From NCBI GenBank assembly GCA_028712075.1, contig JAQTQX010000015.1, forward strand, positions 1 through 45,199: a stretch of DNA of 45,199 nucleotides, read 5' to 3'. Positions 17,761 through 26,674 of this stretch are shown piece by piece; the stretch's first letter is position 1; the number at the start of each line of letters is the position of its first letter. The translations under genes and the position numbers were made by a program. The notes beneath the pieces are model-generated. The model was not told the DNA's origin. It worked only from the letters and a program-made list of their open reading frames with translations, and did no database searches. This DNA comes from Desulfuromonadaceae bacterium. Its GTDB lineage: Bacteria; Desulfobacterota; Desulfuromonadia; Geobacterales; Pseudopelobacteraceae.

Positions 17761-17794
17761 ACACAAAAGGCGGAGCATGCTCCGCCTTTTGTGT
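17761..17794 (-). terminator. Intrinsic terminator of eno (34-bp perfect palindrome)
   Basis: A perfect 34-base palindrome (17-bp arms, ACACAAAAGGCGGAGCA and its complement) lies 17 bases after the eno stop. Read on the minus strand it gives a GC-rich stem followed by CTTTTGTGT, a standard Rho-independent terminator. By symmetry it would also work on the other strand. Confidence 0.9.
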
Positions 17795-17810
17795 CAGAAT
17801 TCGTCCACTG

Positions 17811-19172
<1,362 letters not shown>

Positions 19173-19334
19173 TTATCGTAAATTAACAGCCTCTCCGGAA
19201 AATAAAATTCTGAACGGCAGCATAGCTTACCAGATGAATCTATTGCGTAAAAGCTTCACAATAGTTCTTTGACGTGGTATGACAAAAAACGGCACTTCCA
19301 TCTGCCAAGCGGAGCAAAACGTGGAGAACCAGGT

Positions 19335-20714
19335 ATGAAAATACGAATACTTGTTGTTGATGATGAACTGAGCATGCGGGAGTTTCTCTCGATCCTTCTG
19401 GAGCGGGAAGGGTATGATGTCTCCGTTGCCGGTTCTGCCGAAGAGGCTCTCCGTTCCATGGATACGGCACTGTTTGATCTGGTGTTGTCCGACGTGAATA
19501 TGCCCGGGCTGACCGGCATTGATCTGCTGGCCCGAATAAAAGAGAGAGCCCCTGATACTGCGGTCCTGATGCTTACCGCATTTTCTACTGCTGAACAAGC
19601 GGTGGAAGCGATGAGACTTGGAGCGTACGACTATATCTGCAAGCCGTTCAAGAATGTTGAAATCAAGCAGTTGATTATAAATGCCCTTGAAAAACAGGGG
19701 CTGAAGCGTGAAAATAGCCTGCTGAAAAAAAATGCCAGTGAACGGGACAGTTTTTGCGGCATGATCGGCAAAAGTCTGAAGATGCGGGAACTTTTCGACC
19801 TGATTCAGAAGGTTGCCGCCAGTCCGAGCAGTGTGCTGATTCTCGGTGAAAGTGGTACCGGCAAAGAGCTTGCCGCACACGCGATCCACACCTCCAGTCC
19901 GCGAAAATCAAAGCCGTTTGTCGCAGTTAATTGTGGTGCCATACCGGAAAACCTCATTGAAAGTGAACTGTTTGGTCATAAAAAAGGTGCCTTCACTGGT
20001 GCGACTGGTGATCATCCCGGGCTGTTTGAGCAGGCTGAAGGTGGAACGCTCTTTCTGGATGAGATCGGAGAGCTGCCGCTGTTGATGCAGACAAAGCTGC
20101 TGCGGGTGCTTCAGGAGCGCGAGTTCAAGAGGGTAGGGGATGCTCAGACCCGCAAAACCGATGTGCGAATTATCAGCGCTTCAAACCGTGATCTTGAGGG
20201 GCAGGTAAAAGATGGGTCATTCCGTGAAGACCTGTTTTATCGTCTAAATGTTGTACAACTTGTGCTGCCGCCGCTACGTGAGCGTATTGAGGATATTCCG
20301 CTTCTGGTTGAAAGCTTCTGCAGAAAATTCATGACAAGTGACCAGTCTGAACCGGCAACTGTAACCCCGGGCGCACTCAAGGCGGTTATGAATTACCCAT
20401 TTCCCGGTAATATTCGTGAACTGGAAAACTGCGTCGAACGGAGTCTGATCCTTGACCCGGCAGTTATTTCAGAAAACAGTTTGCCCAAACAGCTCCTGAT
20501 AAATAAAATACCCTGCATGGCTGGCGATTGCGATATTCCAGAGTCCGGAATGATGCTGGAACCATTGTTGGAAGGGCTGGAAAAAAAGTATCTGCTCAAG
20601 GCGCTGGAAATGACCGGCGGTGCGAAAAAGAAGGCTGGCGAGCTGTTGGGAATGTCGTTCCGTTCATTCAGGTATCGATTGGCCAAGTTTGGATTGGATG
20701 GTGGAGAGGAATGA
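19335..20714 (+). CDS. pilR: Sigma-54-dependent response regulator, PilR type
   Basis: The 459-aa protein has a receiver domain (1-120: acidic pair D9/D10, phosphoacceptor D53 in LSDVNMPG, T81 and K103), an AAA+ domain (Walker A GESGTGKE 171-178, sigma-54 contact loop GAFTGA 218-223, Walker B GGTLFLDEIGELP) and a Fis-type helix-turn-helix at the C-terminus (KKKAGELLGMSFRSFRYRL). This is the NtrC/PilR layout. Naming as PilR rests on its position 204 bases before pilA and on the sigma-54 promoter there. In G. sulfurreducens PilR activates pilA with RpoN. Its sensor kinase PilS is not next to it here. The ATG at 19335 follows GGAG with 8-base spacing and gives the conserved receiver start. Confidence 0.92.
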   Translation: MKIRILVVDDELSMREFLSILLEREGYDVSVAGSAEEALRSMDTALFDLVLSDVNMPGLTGIDLLARIKERAPDTAVLMLTAFSTAEQAVEAMRLGAYDYICKPFKNVEIKQLIINALEKQGLKRENSLLKKNASERDSFCGMIGKSLKMRELFDLIQKVAASPSSVLILGESGTGKELAAHAIHTSSPRKSKPFVAVNCGAIPENLIESELFGHKKGAFTGATGDHPGLFEQAEGGTLFLDEIGELPLLMQTKLLRVLQEREFKRVGDAQTRKTDVRIISASNRDLEGQVKDGSFREDLFYRLNVVQLVLPPLRERIEDIPLLVESFCRKFMTSDQSEPATVTPGALKAVMNYPFPGNIRELENCVERSLILDPAVISENSLPKQLLINKIPCMAGDCDIPESGMMLEPLLEGLEKKYLLKALEMTGGAKKKAGELLGMSFRSFRYRLAKFGLDGGEE

Positions 20715-20770
20715 ACAGATTGACAATAATTGTTACTTGAAATTGACAAAAAAATGTTTAGAACAGAACC

Positions 20771-20829
20771 AAATATTTGTATTAATATTTTTTAGATAGT
20801 AATTACAATTAGTTATAAAAAATATTTGT
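20771..20829. repeat. Direct repeat AAATATTTGT upstream of the pilA promoter
   Basis: The 10-mer AAATATTTGT occurs at 20771-20780 and 20820-20829, 49 bases apart start to start. The second copy abuts the -24 element. The core AAATATTT is self-complementary. Because the surrounding DNA is very AT-rich the match could be chance, but the position fits an activator (PilR) or DNA-bending protein site. Confidence 0.35.
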
Positions 20830-20831
20830 TT

Positions 20832-20846
20832 TGGTCTTGATATTGC
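20832..20846 (+). promoter_or_regulatory. Sigma-54 (-24/-12) promoter of pilA
   Basis: TGGTCTTGATATTGC places GG (20833-20834) and GC (20845-20846) at the exact spacing of the sigma-54 consensus TGGCACGNNNNTTGC. Transcription would start near 20858, giving a leader of about 60 bases before the pilA ATG. The PilR-type activator gene lies directly upstream, and G. sulfurreducens pilA is known to be RpoN/PilR dependent. Confidence 0.85.
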
Positions 20847-20870
20847 TTAAAACTAGACTATAAGCGATAT
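20840..20870. promoter_or_regulatory. Inverted repeat across the -12 element and start region of pilA
   Basis: ATATTGCTTA (20840-20849) is mirrored by TAAGCGATAT (20861-20870), nine of ten positions complementary with an 11-base spacer. It covers the -12 element and the expected start site, so a bound protein would block initiation. Role unproven. Confidence 0.35.
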
Positions 20871-20882
20871 TGAATCCCGCTC

Positions 20883-20902
20883 TGGTTTCAGAGCACAAAC
20901 CA
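20883..20902 (+). other. Leader hairpin before the pilA ribosome site
   Basis: TGGTTT (20883-20888) pairs with AAACCA (20897-20902) around an 8-base loop, ending two bases before the strong AAAGGAG site (20905-20911). It could set mRNA stability or translation of pilA; short stem, so tentative. Confidence 0.3.
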
Positions 20903-20918
20903 TGAAAGGAGAAACATT

Positions 20919-21134
20919 ATGTTAAACAAGCTTCGTAGCAGAAAAGGTTTCACCCTGATCGAGCTGCTGATCGTTGTTGCGATCATCGGTATCCTGGCGG
21001 CTATCGCCATCCCGCAGTTCTCGGCTTACCGTATCAAAGCATTCAATAGTGCTGCAGCCAGCGATTTAAGAAATTTGAAAACCGGTTTAGAGGCATCTTT
21101 TTCTGATAACCAAGTTTATCCGCAACCCAGTTAA
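20919..21134 (+). CDS. pilA: Truncated type IVa pilin PilA (Geobacter PilA-N / e-pilin type)
   Basis: The 71-aa prepilin has a 10-residue basic leader ending RKG, then [20 protein letters not shown]: a prepilin-peptidase site G10|F11 and the pilin N-terminal helix, with E5 of the mature chain (E15) conserved. The mature chain is 61 aa, the same length as G. sulfurreducens PilA, and lacks the globular C-terminal domain of ordinary type IV pilins. Aromatic residues fall at mature positions 1, 24, 27, 32, 51 and 57, the G. sulfurreducens set except that position 32 is Phe instead of Tyr. Such pilins are proposed either as conductive-pilus subunits or as parts of a secretion pseudopilus with PilA-C. 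AAAGGAG precedes the ATG with 7-base spacing. Confidence 0.97.
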   Translation: MLNKLRSRKGFTLIELLIVVAIIGILAAIAIPQFSAYRIKAFNSAAASDLRNLKTGLEASFSDNQVYPQPS

Positions 21135-21164
21135 TTTATCTAACTAACTTCAGAGAGGTGAGTC

Positions 21165-21497
21165 ATGAAACATAAAATTATTATACTTCTTTCTTTTATT
21201 CTATGCGCTGCAGGGACTGCATTTGCTGGTGGTGTTCCGGCAGCACCCTTTACTTTTAAGCCTTCCAATAATGTAACCATTGCGTATGTGGTTGATTCTG
21301 CTACTGCAGCACAAAAATATGCGGCAGCATCCAAAAATACTGCCGGAAACAGATTCTATTATTCCGCCAATGATAACTCGAATATATATTTTGCTGAAGC
21401 TTCTACTAACATTGGCAAATCTGCAACCGATACATTAGCAACAACTCCTATTGCTGATGGTGTATTGACTGTTGGTAGCGATTGGACAATTCAATAA
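21165..21497 (+). CDS. Secreted PilA-C / Spc-like pilin partner
   Basis: The 110-aa product has a clear Sec signal peptide (MKHKIIILLSFILCAAGTAFA, cleavage near residue 21) and a small Thr/Ser/Asn/Ala-rich beta-type domain. It occupies the position of GSU1497 in G. sulfurreducens, called Spc (short pilin chaperone) or PilA-C, which stabilises or pairs with the truncated PilA and resembles the globular half of a full-length pilin. It starts 31 bases after pilA with site AGAGGTG, so both are expressed from the sigma-54 promoter. Assignment rests mainly on position, size and signal peptide, as sequence is weakly conserved. Confidence 0.8.
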   Translation: MKHKIIILLSFILCAAGTAFAGGVPAAPFTFKPSNNVTIAYVVDSATAAQKYAAASKNTAGNRFYYSANDNSNIYFAEASTNIGKSATDTLATTPIADGVLTVGSDWTIQ

Positions 21498-21526
21498 ACT
21501 ACGTTTTTTGTGCGTAAGGTCTCTGA

Positions 21527-21555
21527 GAGGGTATGTTGTATAAACATACCCTCTT
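21527..21555 (+). terminator. Terminator after pilA-spc
   Basis: AGAGGGTATGTT (21527-21538) pairs perfectly with AACATACCCTCT (21544-21555) around a 5-base loop and is followed by TTC and a T-rich stretch. It lies 30 bases after the spc stop and should end most pilA transcripts before the ABC genes. Confidence 0.75.
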
Positions 21556-21593
21556 TCAATTTGTACTCATCAAGTTCCAATTGAGAAGGCCAT

Positions 21594-22406
21594 ATGAAAG
21601 GTGGTCAACGAAGCATGAAGACAATTATGCAAATCACTTTGAAAGGTGTTTTCCGCGATCGGGTCTTTCACGGCATCATGGTTACGGCCTGCGCCTTTCT
21701 GCTGATTCCAGTTATTGCCTCACTTTCCATGCGTCAGGTAACTGAGCTTTCCATCACGTTATCACTGTCACTGATATCGTTTATTTTGCTGCTGCTGGCG
21801 GTTTTTTTGGGTGGAACCTCGCTCTGGAAAGATATTGAGCGGCGCTACACATTTAGTGTGTTGGGACTACCTTTATCACGTCAAAGATATCTACTGGGGC
21901 GTTTTGGGGGGACGGCGCTGTTTGTCCTGCTGGTAACGGTAGTATTGGGGGTGGCCGCTTTTGTCGTGGTCCTCTATGCTTCAATAATCTATCCTTCTGA
22001 AAGGCCAATAGTTTGGTTAAATATGGCTGCCTGTATTCTGTTTGATGCACTTAAATACATTCTGCTTATTGCTGTAGCCACTCTCTTTTCCACTGTCAGC
22101 ACATCATTCTTTCTGCCGGTATTTGGCACCATAGCTACTTTTTTGGCGGGCGGTGTTACCCAACAGGTATATGAATTTGTAAATTCTCCGGCTGGTGATA
22201 AACTTTCCCCCGTTATCAGGCAAGTTGCCAGTGGGCTTTATTACATAATTCCCAACTTTGGAGCCTTTGATCTCAAGATTTATGCAATATATGGCTTGGC
22301 GCTTCCAGTTAACGGTTTATTACTTACTATTGCCTATTTTGTTGTGTATACAGGGCTATTGTTATCAGCAGCGGCGGCGCTCTTTGCTCGGCGTGAAATG
22401 AGGTAA
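21594..22406 (+). CDS. ABC-2 type transporter permease
   Basis: The 270-aa protein is highly hydrophobic with about six membrane spans (e.g. HGIMVTACAFLLIPVIASL near 26-45, ISFILLLLAVFLGG, FVLLVTVVLGVAAFVVVLY, a C-terminal LTIAYFVVYTGLLLSAAAAL). Between spans 2 and 3 it has the cytoplasmic DIERRYTFSVLGLPLSRQRYLLGRF loop typical of ABC-2 permeases and probably contacts the ATPase encoded at 23279. The start is either 21594 (GAGAAGG upstream) or 21615 (AAGGTGG upstream). With the ATPase and a TPR protein it forms a three-gene module just downstream of the pilin genes. The substrate is unknown. Confidence 0.82.
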   Translation: MKGGQRSMKTIMQITLKGVFRDRVFHGIMVTACAFLLIPVIASLSMRQVTELSITLSLSLISFILLLLAVFLGGTSLWKDIERRYTFSVLGLPLSRQRYLLGRFGGTALFVLLVTVVLGVAAFVVVLYASIIYPSERPIVWLNMAACILFDALKYILLIAVATLFSTVSTSFFLPVFGTIATFLAGGVTQQVYEFVNSPAGDKLSPVIRQVASGLYYIIPNFGAFDLKIYAIYGLALPVNGLLLTIAYFVVYTGLLLSAAAALFARREMR

Positions 22407-22409
22407 CAC

Positions 22410-23261
22410 ATGCTACGGACAGCCTCTTACGGAATGGCATGCCTGGTTTTATATCTGATCATGATCGCTCCTTTTACTACTTATCTTAAGAACAAGCCGT
22501 TTATTGAAAAACTGGGGTATGTGCCAGCGGTAAACGTGCTTAAAAGCGTCGCCGTAGATCAAAAAGAACTGGTTTCGGCATCATTTGTATTAAAGGTTCT
22601 AATGTATTTTGGTGGATTGGCGGAAAAACAATTTGTCGTACCACCGGATTACCAGAGTATGTCAAGGCTGTTGCACGGTGCCGTGAAGCTTGATCCTTAC
22701 AATATGGATGCCTATTACTTTGCCCAATCCTTTCTCACTTGGGATGTGCATCAGTACAAACTGGCCAATGAACTGCTTGATTATGGTATGAAGTATCGTA
22801 ACTGGGATTGGTATCTTCCATTTTATGCAGGATTCAATTGTTCCTACTTTCTGCATGATTACAAGAAGGCTGCCGACTATTATACAAAGGCAGGAGAGTT
22901 AAGCGGTAATCCTCTGTTTAAAAGCCTGGCTGGTCGTTATCTGCAGGAGTCAGGGCAGACTGATTTGGCAATTGCGTATCTTTTTACCATGGCACAAGGG
23001 GAAAGAAATCCGGCCCTGAAAAAAACATACCAAACTCGTCTTACCGCCTTCAAAGAGGTGAAGCGGATCGAATTGGCGCGCGCGAGTTTTCTAAAGTCGG
23101 GTGGGATCATGCCTGTAACAATTGAACGGCTGATTGGTGCCGGGTTGCTTACGCCAAGCCCCGTTGATCCATATGGGGGGAGTTTCTATCTGCAGGCGGA
23201 TGGGAAGGTCGCAACGACTAGCAAGTTTGCTTTTGGTGCGGCAAAAAAGGATAGTGAGTAA
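22410..23261 (+). CDS. TPR-like membrane-anchored protein with pseudopilin-like C-terminal motif
   Basis: The 283-aa protein has one N-terminal membrane segment (about 7-24) and a helical repeat region (about 80-225) with TPR-like pairs (e.g. LLHGAVKLDPYNMDAYYFAQ, DYKKAADYYTKAGELSGNP). The C-terminal segment (233-275) reads MPVTIERLIGAGLL, then PVDPYGGSFYLQADGKV, which resembles the 'Pro-Asp-Pro-Tyr/Trp-Gly' end of type II secretion major pseudopilins (GspG-like). It sits between an ABC permease and its ATPase, three bases after the permease stop. A role as accessory part of the exporter or as an adaptor to pilin-like proteins is inference. I know no named homolog. Confidence 0.7.
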   Translation: MLRTASYGMACLVLYLIMIAPFTTYLKNKPFIEKLGYVPAVNVLKSVAVDQKELVSASFVLKVLMYFGGLAEKQFVVPPDYQSMSRLLHGAVKLDPYNMDAYYFAQSFLTWDVHQYKLANELLDYGMKYRNWDWYLPFYAGFNCSYFLHDYKKAADYYTKAGELSGNPLFKSLAGRYLQESGQTDLAIAYLFTMAQGERNPALKKTYQTRLTAFKEVKRIELARASFLKSGGIMPVTIERLIGAGLLTPSPVDPYGGSFYLQADGKVATTSKFAFGAAKKDSE

Positions 23262-23278
23262 TTGAATTGGAGTGACGT

Positions 23279-24145
23279 ATGAACGCAATTGAGATAACCG
23301 GGATGTACAAGCAGTTTACCGGCAAGCGTATGACAAAAGTCGATGCCCTGAAAGGGCTTGATCTTACAATCGCAGCGGGTGAGGTTTTTGGCTTTCTGGG
23401 ACCGAACGGTGCTGGCAAGAGTACAACTATAAAATTGGTGATGGGCTTACTGCGGCCGACATCCGGTAGGGCACAGATCATGGGAATGGATTCATGCCAA
23501 GCTGAATCACGTCGCCATGTTGGATATTTGCCAGAAAACCCCGCCTTTTATGATTACCTTAGCGCAGAGGAGTATATTGCTTTTGTCGGGTCACAATTCA
23601 GGATGGATAAGGTACTGCTCACGCAGCGTTCGGAAGAGGTTTTCAAACGGCTGGATTTGTGGGAGGCCCGTAAAAGACCGATACGCGGCTACAGTAAGGG
23701 AATGGTACAGCGTGTGGGACTGGCTCAGGCGCTTGTACATGATCCGGATGTGTACATATTGGACGAGCCGATGAGCGGTCTGGATCCTATCGGTCGGTCT
23801 CTGGTAAAAGATATTATTCTTGATCTGAGAATACGTGGAAAGTGCGTTTTTTTCAGCACCCATATTACCGATGATGTGGAGAAAGTTTGTGACCGGGTAG
23901 GGGTGATTAATAAGGGACAGTTGCTTGTTGTGGAAAGCGTTGAAACAATTTTACAACGTGGGTTGGAAGGATATACAGTATTTTTAACAAACCCCGATGG
24001 AAAAAAGGAGGAGTTGTTTGTTAAGAAAGCAGAATTACAGAAATGCATTGAACAATCAGTAATACTTCATCAGTCTGTTGAAAAAATTGAGCCGTGCCGT
24101 AAAAATATGGAGACATTTTTTCTTGAGATCGTGGCTCAGCAATAA
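23279..24145 (+). CDS. ABC transporter ATP-binding protein
   Basis: The 288-aa protein has all ABC ATPase motifs: Walker A GPNGAGKST (near residue 42), the Q-loop region after LPENPAFYDYL, a degenerate signature YSKGMVQRVGLAQAL, Walker B VYILDEPMSGLDP and the switch His in FFSTHITDDVEKV. It energises the neighbouring ABC-2 permease. GGAG lies at suitable spacing before the ATG at 23279. The last ~70 bases overlap the next gene's frame, suggesting coupling to the GT-C/TPR protein. Confidence 0.93.
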   Translation: MNAIEITGMYKQFTGKRMTKVDALKGLDLTIAAGEVFGFLGPNGAGKSTTIKLVMGLLRPTSGRAQIMGMDSCQAESRRHVGYLPENPAFYDYLSAEEYIAFVGSQFRMDKVLLTQRSEEVFKRLDLWEARKRPIRGYSKGMVQRVGLAQALVHDPDVYILDEPMSGLDPIGRSLVKDIILDLRIRGKCVFFSTHITDDVEKVCDRVGVINKGQLLVVESVETILQRGLEGYTVFLTNPDGKKEELFVKKAELQKCIEQSVILHQSVEKIEPCRKNMETFFLEIVAQQ

Positions 24146-25835
24146 TCCCCTGTATTACCCGAAGTTTGCCCCGGTACTGTTGATTGCCGTGATCCTGGCT
24201 GGTTACTACCCGGCCATGCTTAGCGGTATCCATCCCGTAGATGATCCCGGTATCTTCACCCGCTATTCTGAATCCCTCCCCTTGTCTCAAGTGATATTTC
24301 CTGGCAGCAGTTATTATTACCGCCCGATCATAGAACTTTCGTTCTGGCTTGATAACCGCCTGTGGGGGATGGAGTCGACTACCATGCACCTGGAAAATAT
24401 CCTGTTGCATGTCGCAAATACTCTGCTGATTTTTCATCTGGCTCGCTGGATTTCCAGAGAGGATGAACCATCGTTTATTCCTCTGCTGGCCGCGCTTTTG
24501 TTCGCTCTGCATCCGGTGAATGTGGAAGCGGTAGCTTGGATTGCCGGACGGACCGATCCCCTGCTAGCTCTGTTTGTGCTCTCATCCCTGATATACTGGT
24601 TGCGCTGGCTTGCAACACCACGCTGGCAGGATATTACCGCTGCCCTGCTGTTGTTTGGCGCTGCCCTGCTAACCAAAGAAACAGCACTTGCGTTTGGGGC
24701 TGTTGTCGTTTTGTTTGTGATGATCTGGCCTGGAACAGCGACGTTTCGCCAACGTATATTGGCTGCAGGCTTGATGGTGCTGCCAGTTGCACTGCTGGTT
24801 ATTATGACTCTGATTTTTCAAAATGGGACCAGCGGGTTAAGCAGGTTTCTTGCTGGCACAAGTCTCCATATGGGGCACGGTATCAGAGGCGGAATGGTTG
24901 CCTTCGGTTTCTATGTTAAAAAACTGATCGTTCCATATCCCCTTAATTTTGCTATTGATCAGGTACAGCCTGCTTATGCCATGGTCATTCTGGTGCTTAT
25001 TCCACTGTTGTGGTTGCTGGTGCGTCGTTATCGCTTGGCAAGTATTTTTTTTATTTCGGCCCTGCTTTTTATGCTGCCAGCTGTTTTGGTTGCGGTTACG
25101 CAGATTGCCTGGACACCACTAGCCGAGCGGTATCTCTATATACCGTCTGCATTTTTTATGATCGGTCTGTCGATTACCGCTTCGAGCTTTTGCAGTAATC
25201 AAAAAAAAATACTGTACTCAACCGCACTATGTCTTGCCGGCTGTTTTGCCGTAATAAGTATTCAGAGGACCTTGTTGTGGAATGATAAGCTGGCCTTTTT
25301 CCAGGATGCAGTTGTTAAATCACCGGGGTTTGGATCTGTTTACAATTCATTAGGCGGTCAGTTGCTGCAAAATGGGCAGGTTGATCGAGCTGCAGAAGCC
25401 TTTGCAACAGCTGATCGTCTGAACCGGCGGGATTCAATACGTACTCGCATCAAAGCTGCCATAATGACAACAAAGCTTGTGAAAGGTGATTTACTTGAGG
25501 CCAGAAGTTATTTTTTTGAGGTTTTTCCTAAAAAAATGGATGCTTCGGCAGATTTTCTTGAATTACTTTACAAGGCTGATGGTAAGAGAATAGGAAACTT
25601 GATTGATAAGGATAAGGTACTTCTGGCAAATGATCTGCTTGAAACACTGAAACTGCTTAATCAGAAAAAACCGGATCCATTTTGGCTCTACCGCAGTGGG
25701 CAGATATCACTAATCATTGGTGATGCTGCCAAGTCAGCAGACTTTTTCCGCCGAGCGTATACTGCTGCGCCGGTTGATGCCCATTATAAGGGGGCGGCAA
25801 AAACCTATCTTCTCAGGCTTGAAAGTTCAAGATGA
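24078..25835 (+). CDS. TMTC-like GT-C membrane glycosyltransferase with C-terminal TPR region
   Basis: The protein (up to 585 aa) has about ten membrane spans followed by a soluble TPR-like tail (about 415-585; e.g. VYNSLGGQLLQNGQVDRAAEAFATADRL). The first external loop carries VDDPGIFTRY and YYYRPI, and later HPVNVEAVAWIAGRTD, all characteristic of the TMTC/PMT-type GT-C family of polyprenyl-phosphate-sugar-dependent protein O-glycosyltransferases. The Asp pair would be catalytic. It probably glycosylates proteins or glycans outside the membrane; the acceptor is unknown. The start is uncertain: no ATG precedes the first span, and TTG codons at 24078, 24087 or 24123, inside the ATPase gene, are candidates. 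It overlaps the next gene by ATGA. Confidence 0.78.
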   Translation: MKKLSRAVKIWRHFFLRSWLSNNPLYYPKFAPVLLIAVILAGYYPAMLSGIHPVDDPGIFTRYSESLPLSQVIFPGSSYYYRPIIELSFWLDNRLWGMESTTMHLENILLHVANTLLIFHLARWISREDEPSFIPLLAALLFALHPVNVEAVAWIAGRTDPLLALFVLSSLIYWLRWLATPRWQDITAALLLFGAALLTKETALAFGAVVVLFVMIWPGTATFRQRILAAGLMVLPVALLVIMTLIFQNGTSGLSRFLAGTSLHMGHGIRGGMVAFGFYVKKLIVPYPLNFAIDQVQPAYAMVILVLIPLLWLLVRRYRLASIFFISALLFMLPAVLVAVTQIAWTPLAERYLYIPSAFFMIGLSITASSFCSNQKKILYSTALCLAGCFAVISIQRTLLWNDKLAFFQDAVVKSPGFGSVYNSLGGQLLQNGQVDRAAEAFATADRLNRRDSIRTRIKAAIMTTKLVKGDLLEARSYFFEVFPKKMDASADFLELLYKADGKRIGNLIDKDKVLLANDLLETLKLLNQKKPDPFWLYRSGQISLIIGDAAKSADFFRRAYTAAPVDAHYKGAAKTYLLRLESSR

Positions 25836-26674
25836 TGGCAACTTACCTAACTATTTTACGACCAGTTCAGTGGCTGAAGAATCTGATGTTGTTCTTTCCG
25901 CCATTTCTGGTAGGGCAGATGTTTATGCCAGGAGTGCTCATCACAGGTGTGCCGCCATTTGGTGCACTGTGTCTGGTCTCCAGTGCCGGATATATTCTGA
26001 ATGATCTTGTTGACCGTGACAAGGATACCCACCATCCCCGAAAACGTCTGCGGCCGATTGCGTCCGGTGCCATCGGGGTATCCGGAGCTCGGATGATATC
26101 TGCTCTCCTGCTGACCAGCGGGCTGGTACTGGCCGGTTCGATATCTTCCCGATTTTTGTTGCTGTTGGCCTGTTATGCGGCGGTTTCAATGTTGTATTCG
26201 CTGCTGCTTAAATCAGTGCCTGTTGTCGAGCTCTTCTGTATTTCAGCCGGATTTCTTATCCGTCTTCAAGCCGGTGGCGAGCTGTTCCATGTGCCGATTT
26301 CGCCGTGGCTGTTTTTGACTGTTTTCTTGCTGGCAGTTTTTCTCAGCACCGGAAAGCGGGTCAGCGAGTTACACTCGCTGGGAGATATGGCTGGAAAGCA
26401 TCGTACAAGCCTCTCTCTCTATCCCCCTGGCTTCCTTGACGGCACAATGTATATGACCGGCAGTGCTGTGCTGGTTACTTATGCGATGTACGCGCTGAAC
26501 AAGCAGTCTCTCATTTACAGTGTCCCTCTCTGCCTGTTCGGATTGCTTCGCTATATGTTTCGGGTCAGTACCGGGAAGGGGGGGGATCCGACCGAATCAC
26601 TGCTGAAAGACCCGCTGCTGTTCGTCGTCGGAGTATTATGGGTGCTGATGGTGGTCTGGAGCATCTACCCGTGA
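25832..26674 (+). CDS. UbiA-family prenyl-phosphate transferase (decaprenyl-phosphate phosphoribosyltransferase-like)
   Basis: The 280-aa integral membrane protein has the UbiA first motif NDLVDRDKD (NDxxDxxxD) for Mg-diphosphate binding and RPVQWLKNLMLFFPPFLVGQ at the N-terminus, which is typical of the 5-phosphoribosyl-1-diphosphate:decaprenyl-phosphate transferase branch. Such enzymes make polyprenyl-phosphoryl-ribose, a precursor for ribose- or arabinose-type sugar donors. About seven to nine spans are visible. It overlaps its neighbours on both sides by four bases (ATGA, GTGA). This suggests the cluster makes a lipid-linked pentose donor, possibly for the TMTC-like enzyme. An 8-G run at 26578-26585 lies near its 3' end. 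Confidence 0.8.
   Translation: MMATYLTILRPVQWLKNLMLFFPPFLVGQMFMPGVLITGVPPFGALCLVSSAGYILNDLVDRDKDTHHPRKRLRPIASGAIGVSGARMISALLLTSGLVLAGSISSRFLLLLACYAAVSMLYSLLLKSVPVVELFCISAGFLIRLQAGGELFHVPISPWLFLTVFLLAVFLSTGKRVSELHSLGDMAGKHRTSLSLYPPGFLDGTMYMTGSAVLVTYAMYALNKQSLIYSVPLCLFGLLRYMFRVSTGKGGDPTESLLKDPLLFVVGVLWVLMVVWSIYP

Noticed and set aside
19227..19889. Minus-strand open frame opposite pilR
   Set aside because: It lies over the conserved receiver and Walker A segments of PilR and has no family-like sequence or ribosome site.
20902..20925. Seven-codon upstream mini-frame overlapping the pilA start
   Set aside because: It starts within the leader hairpin and lacks its own ribosome site; the pilA ATG has a strong one. 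Probably chance.
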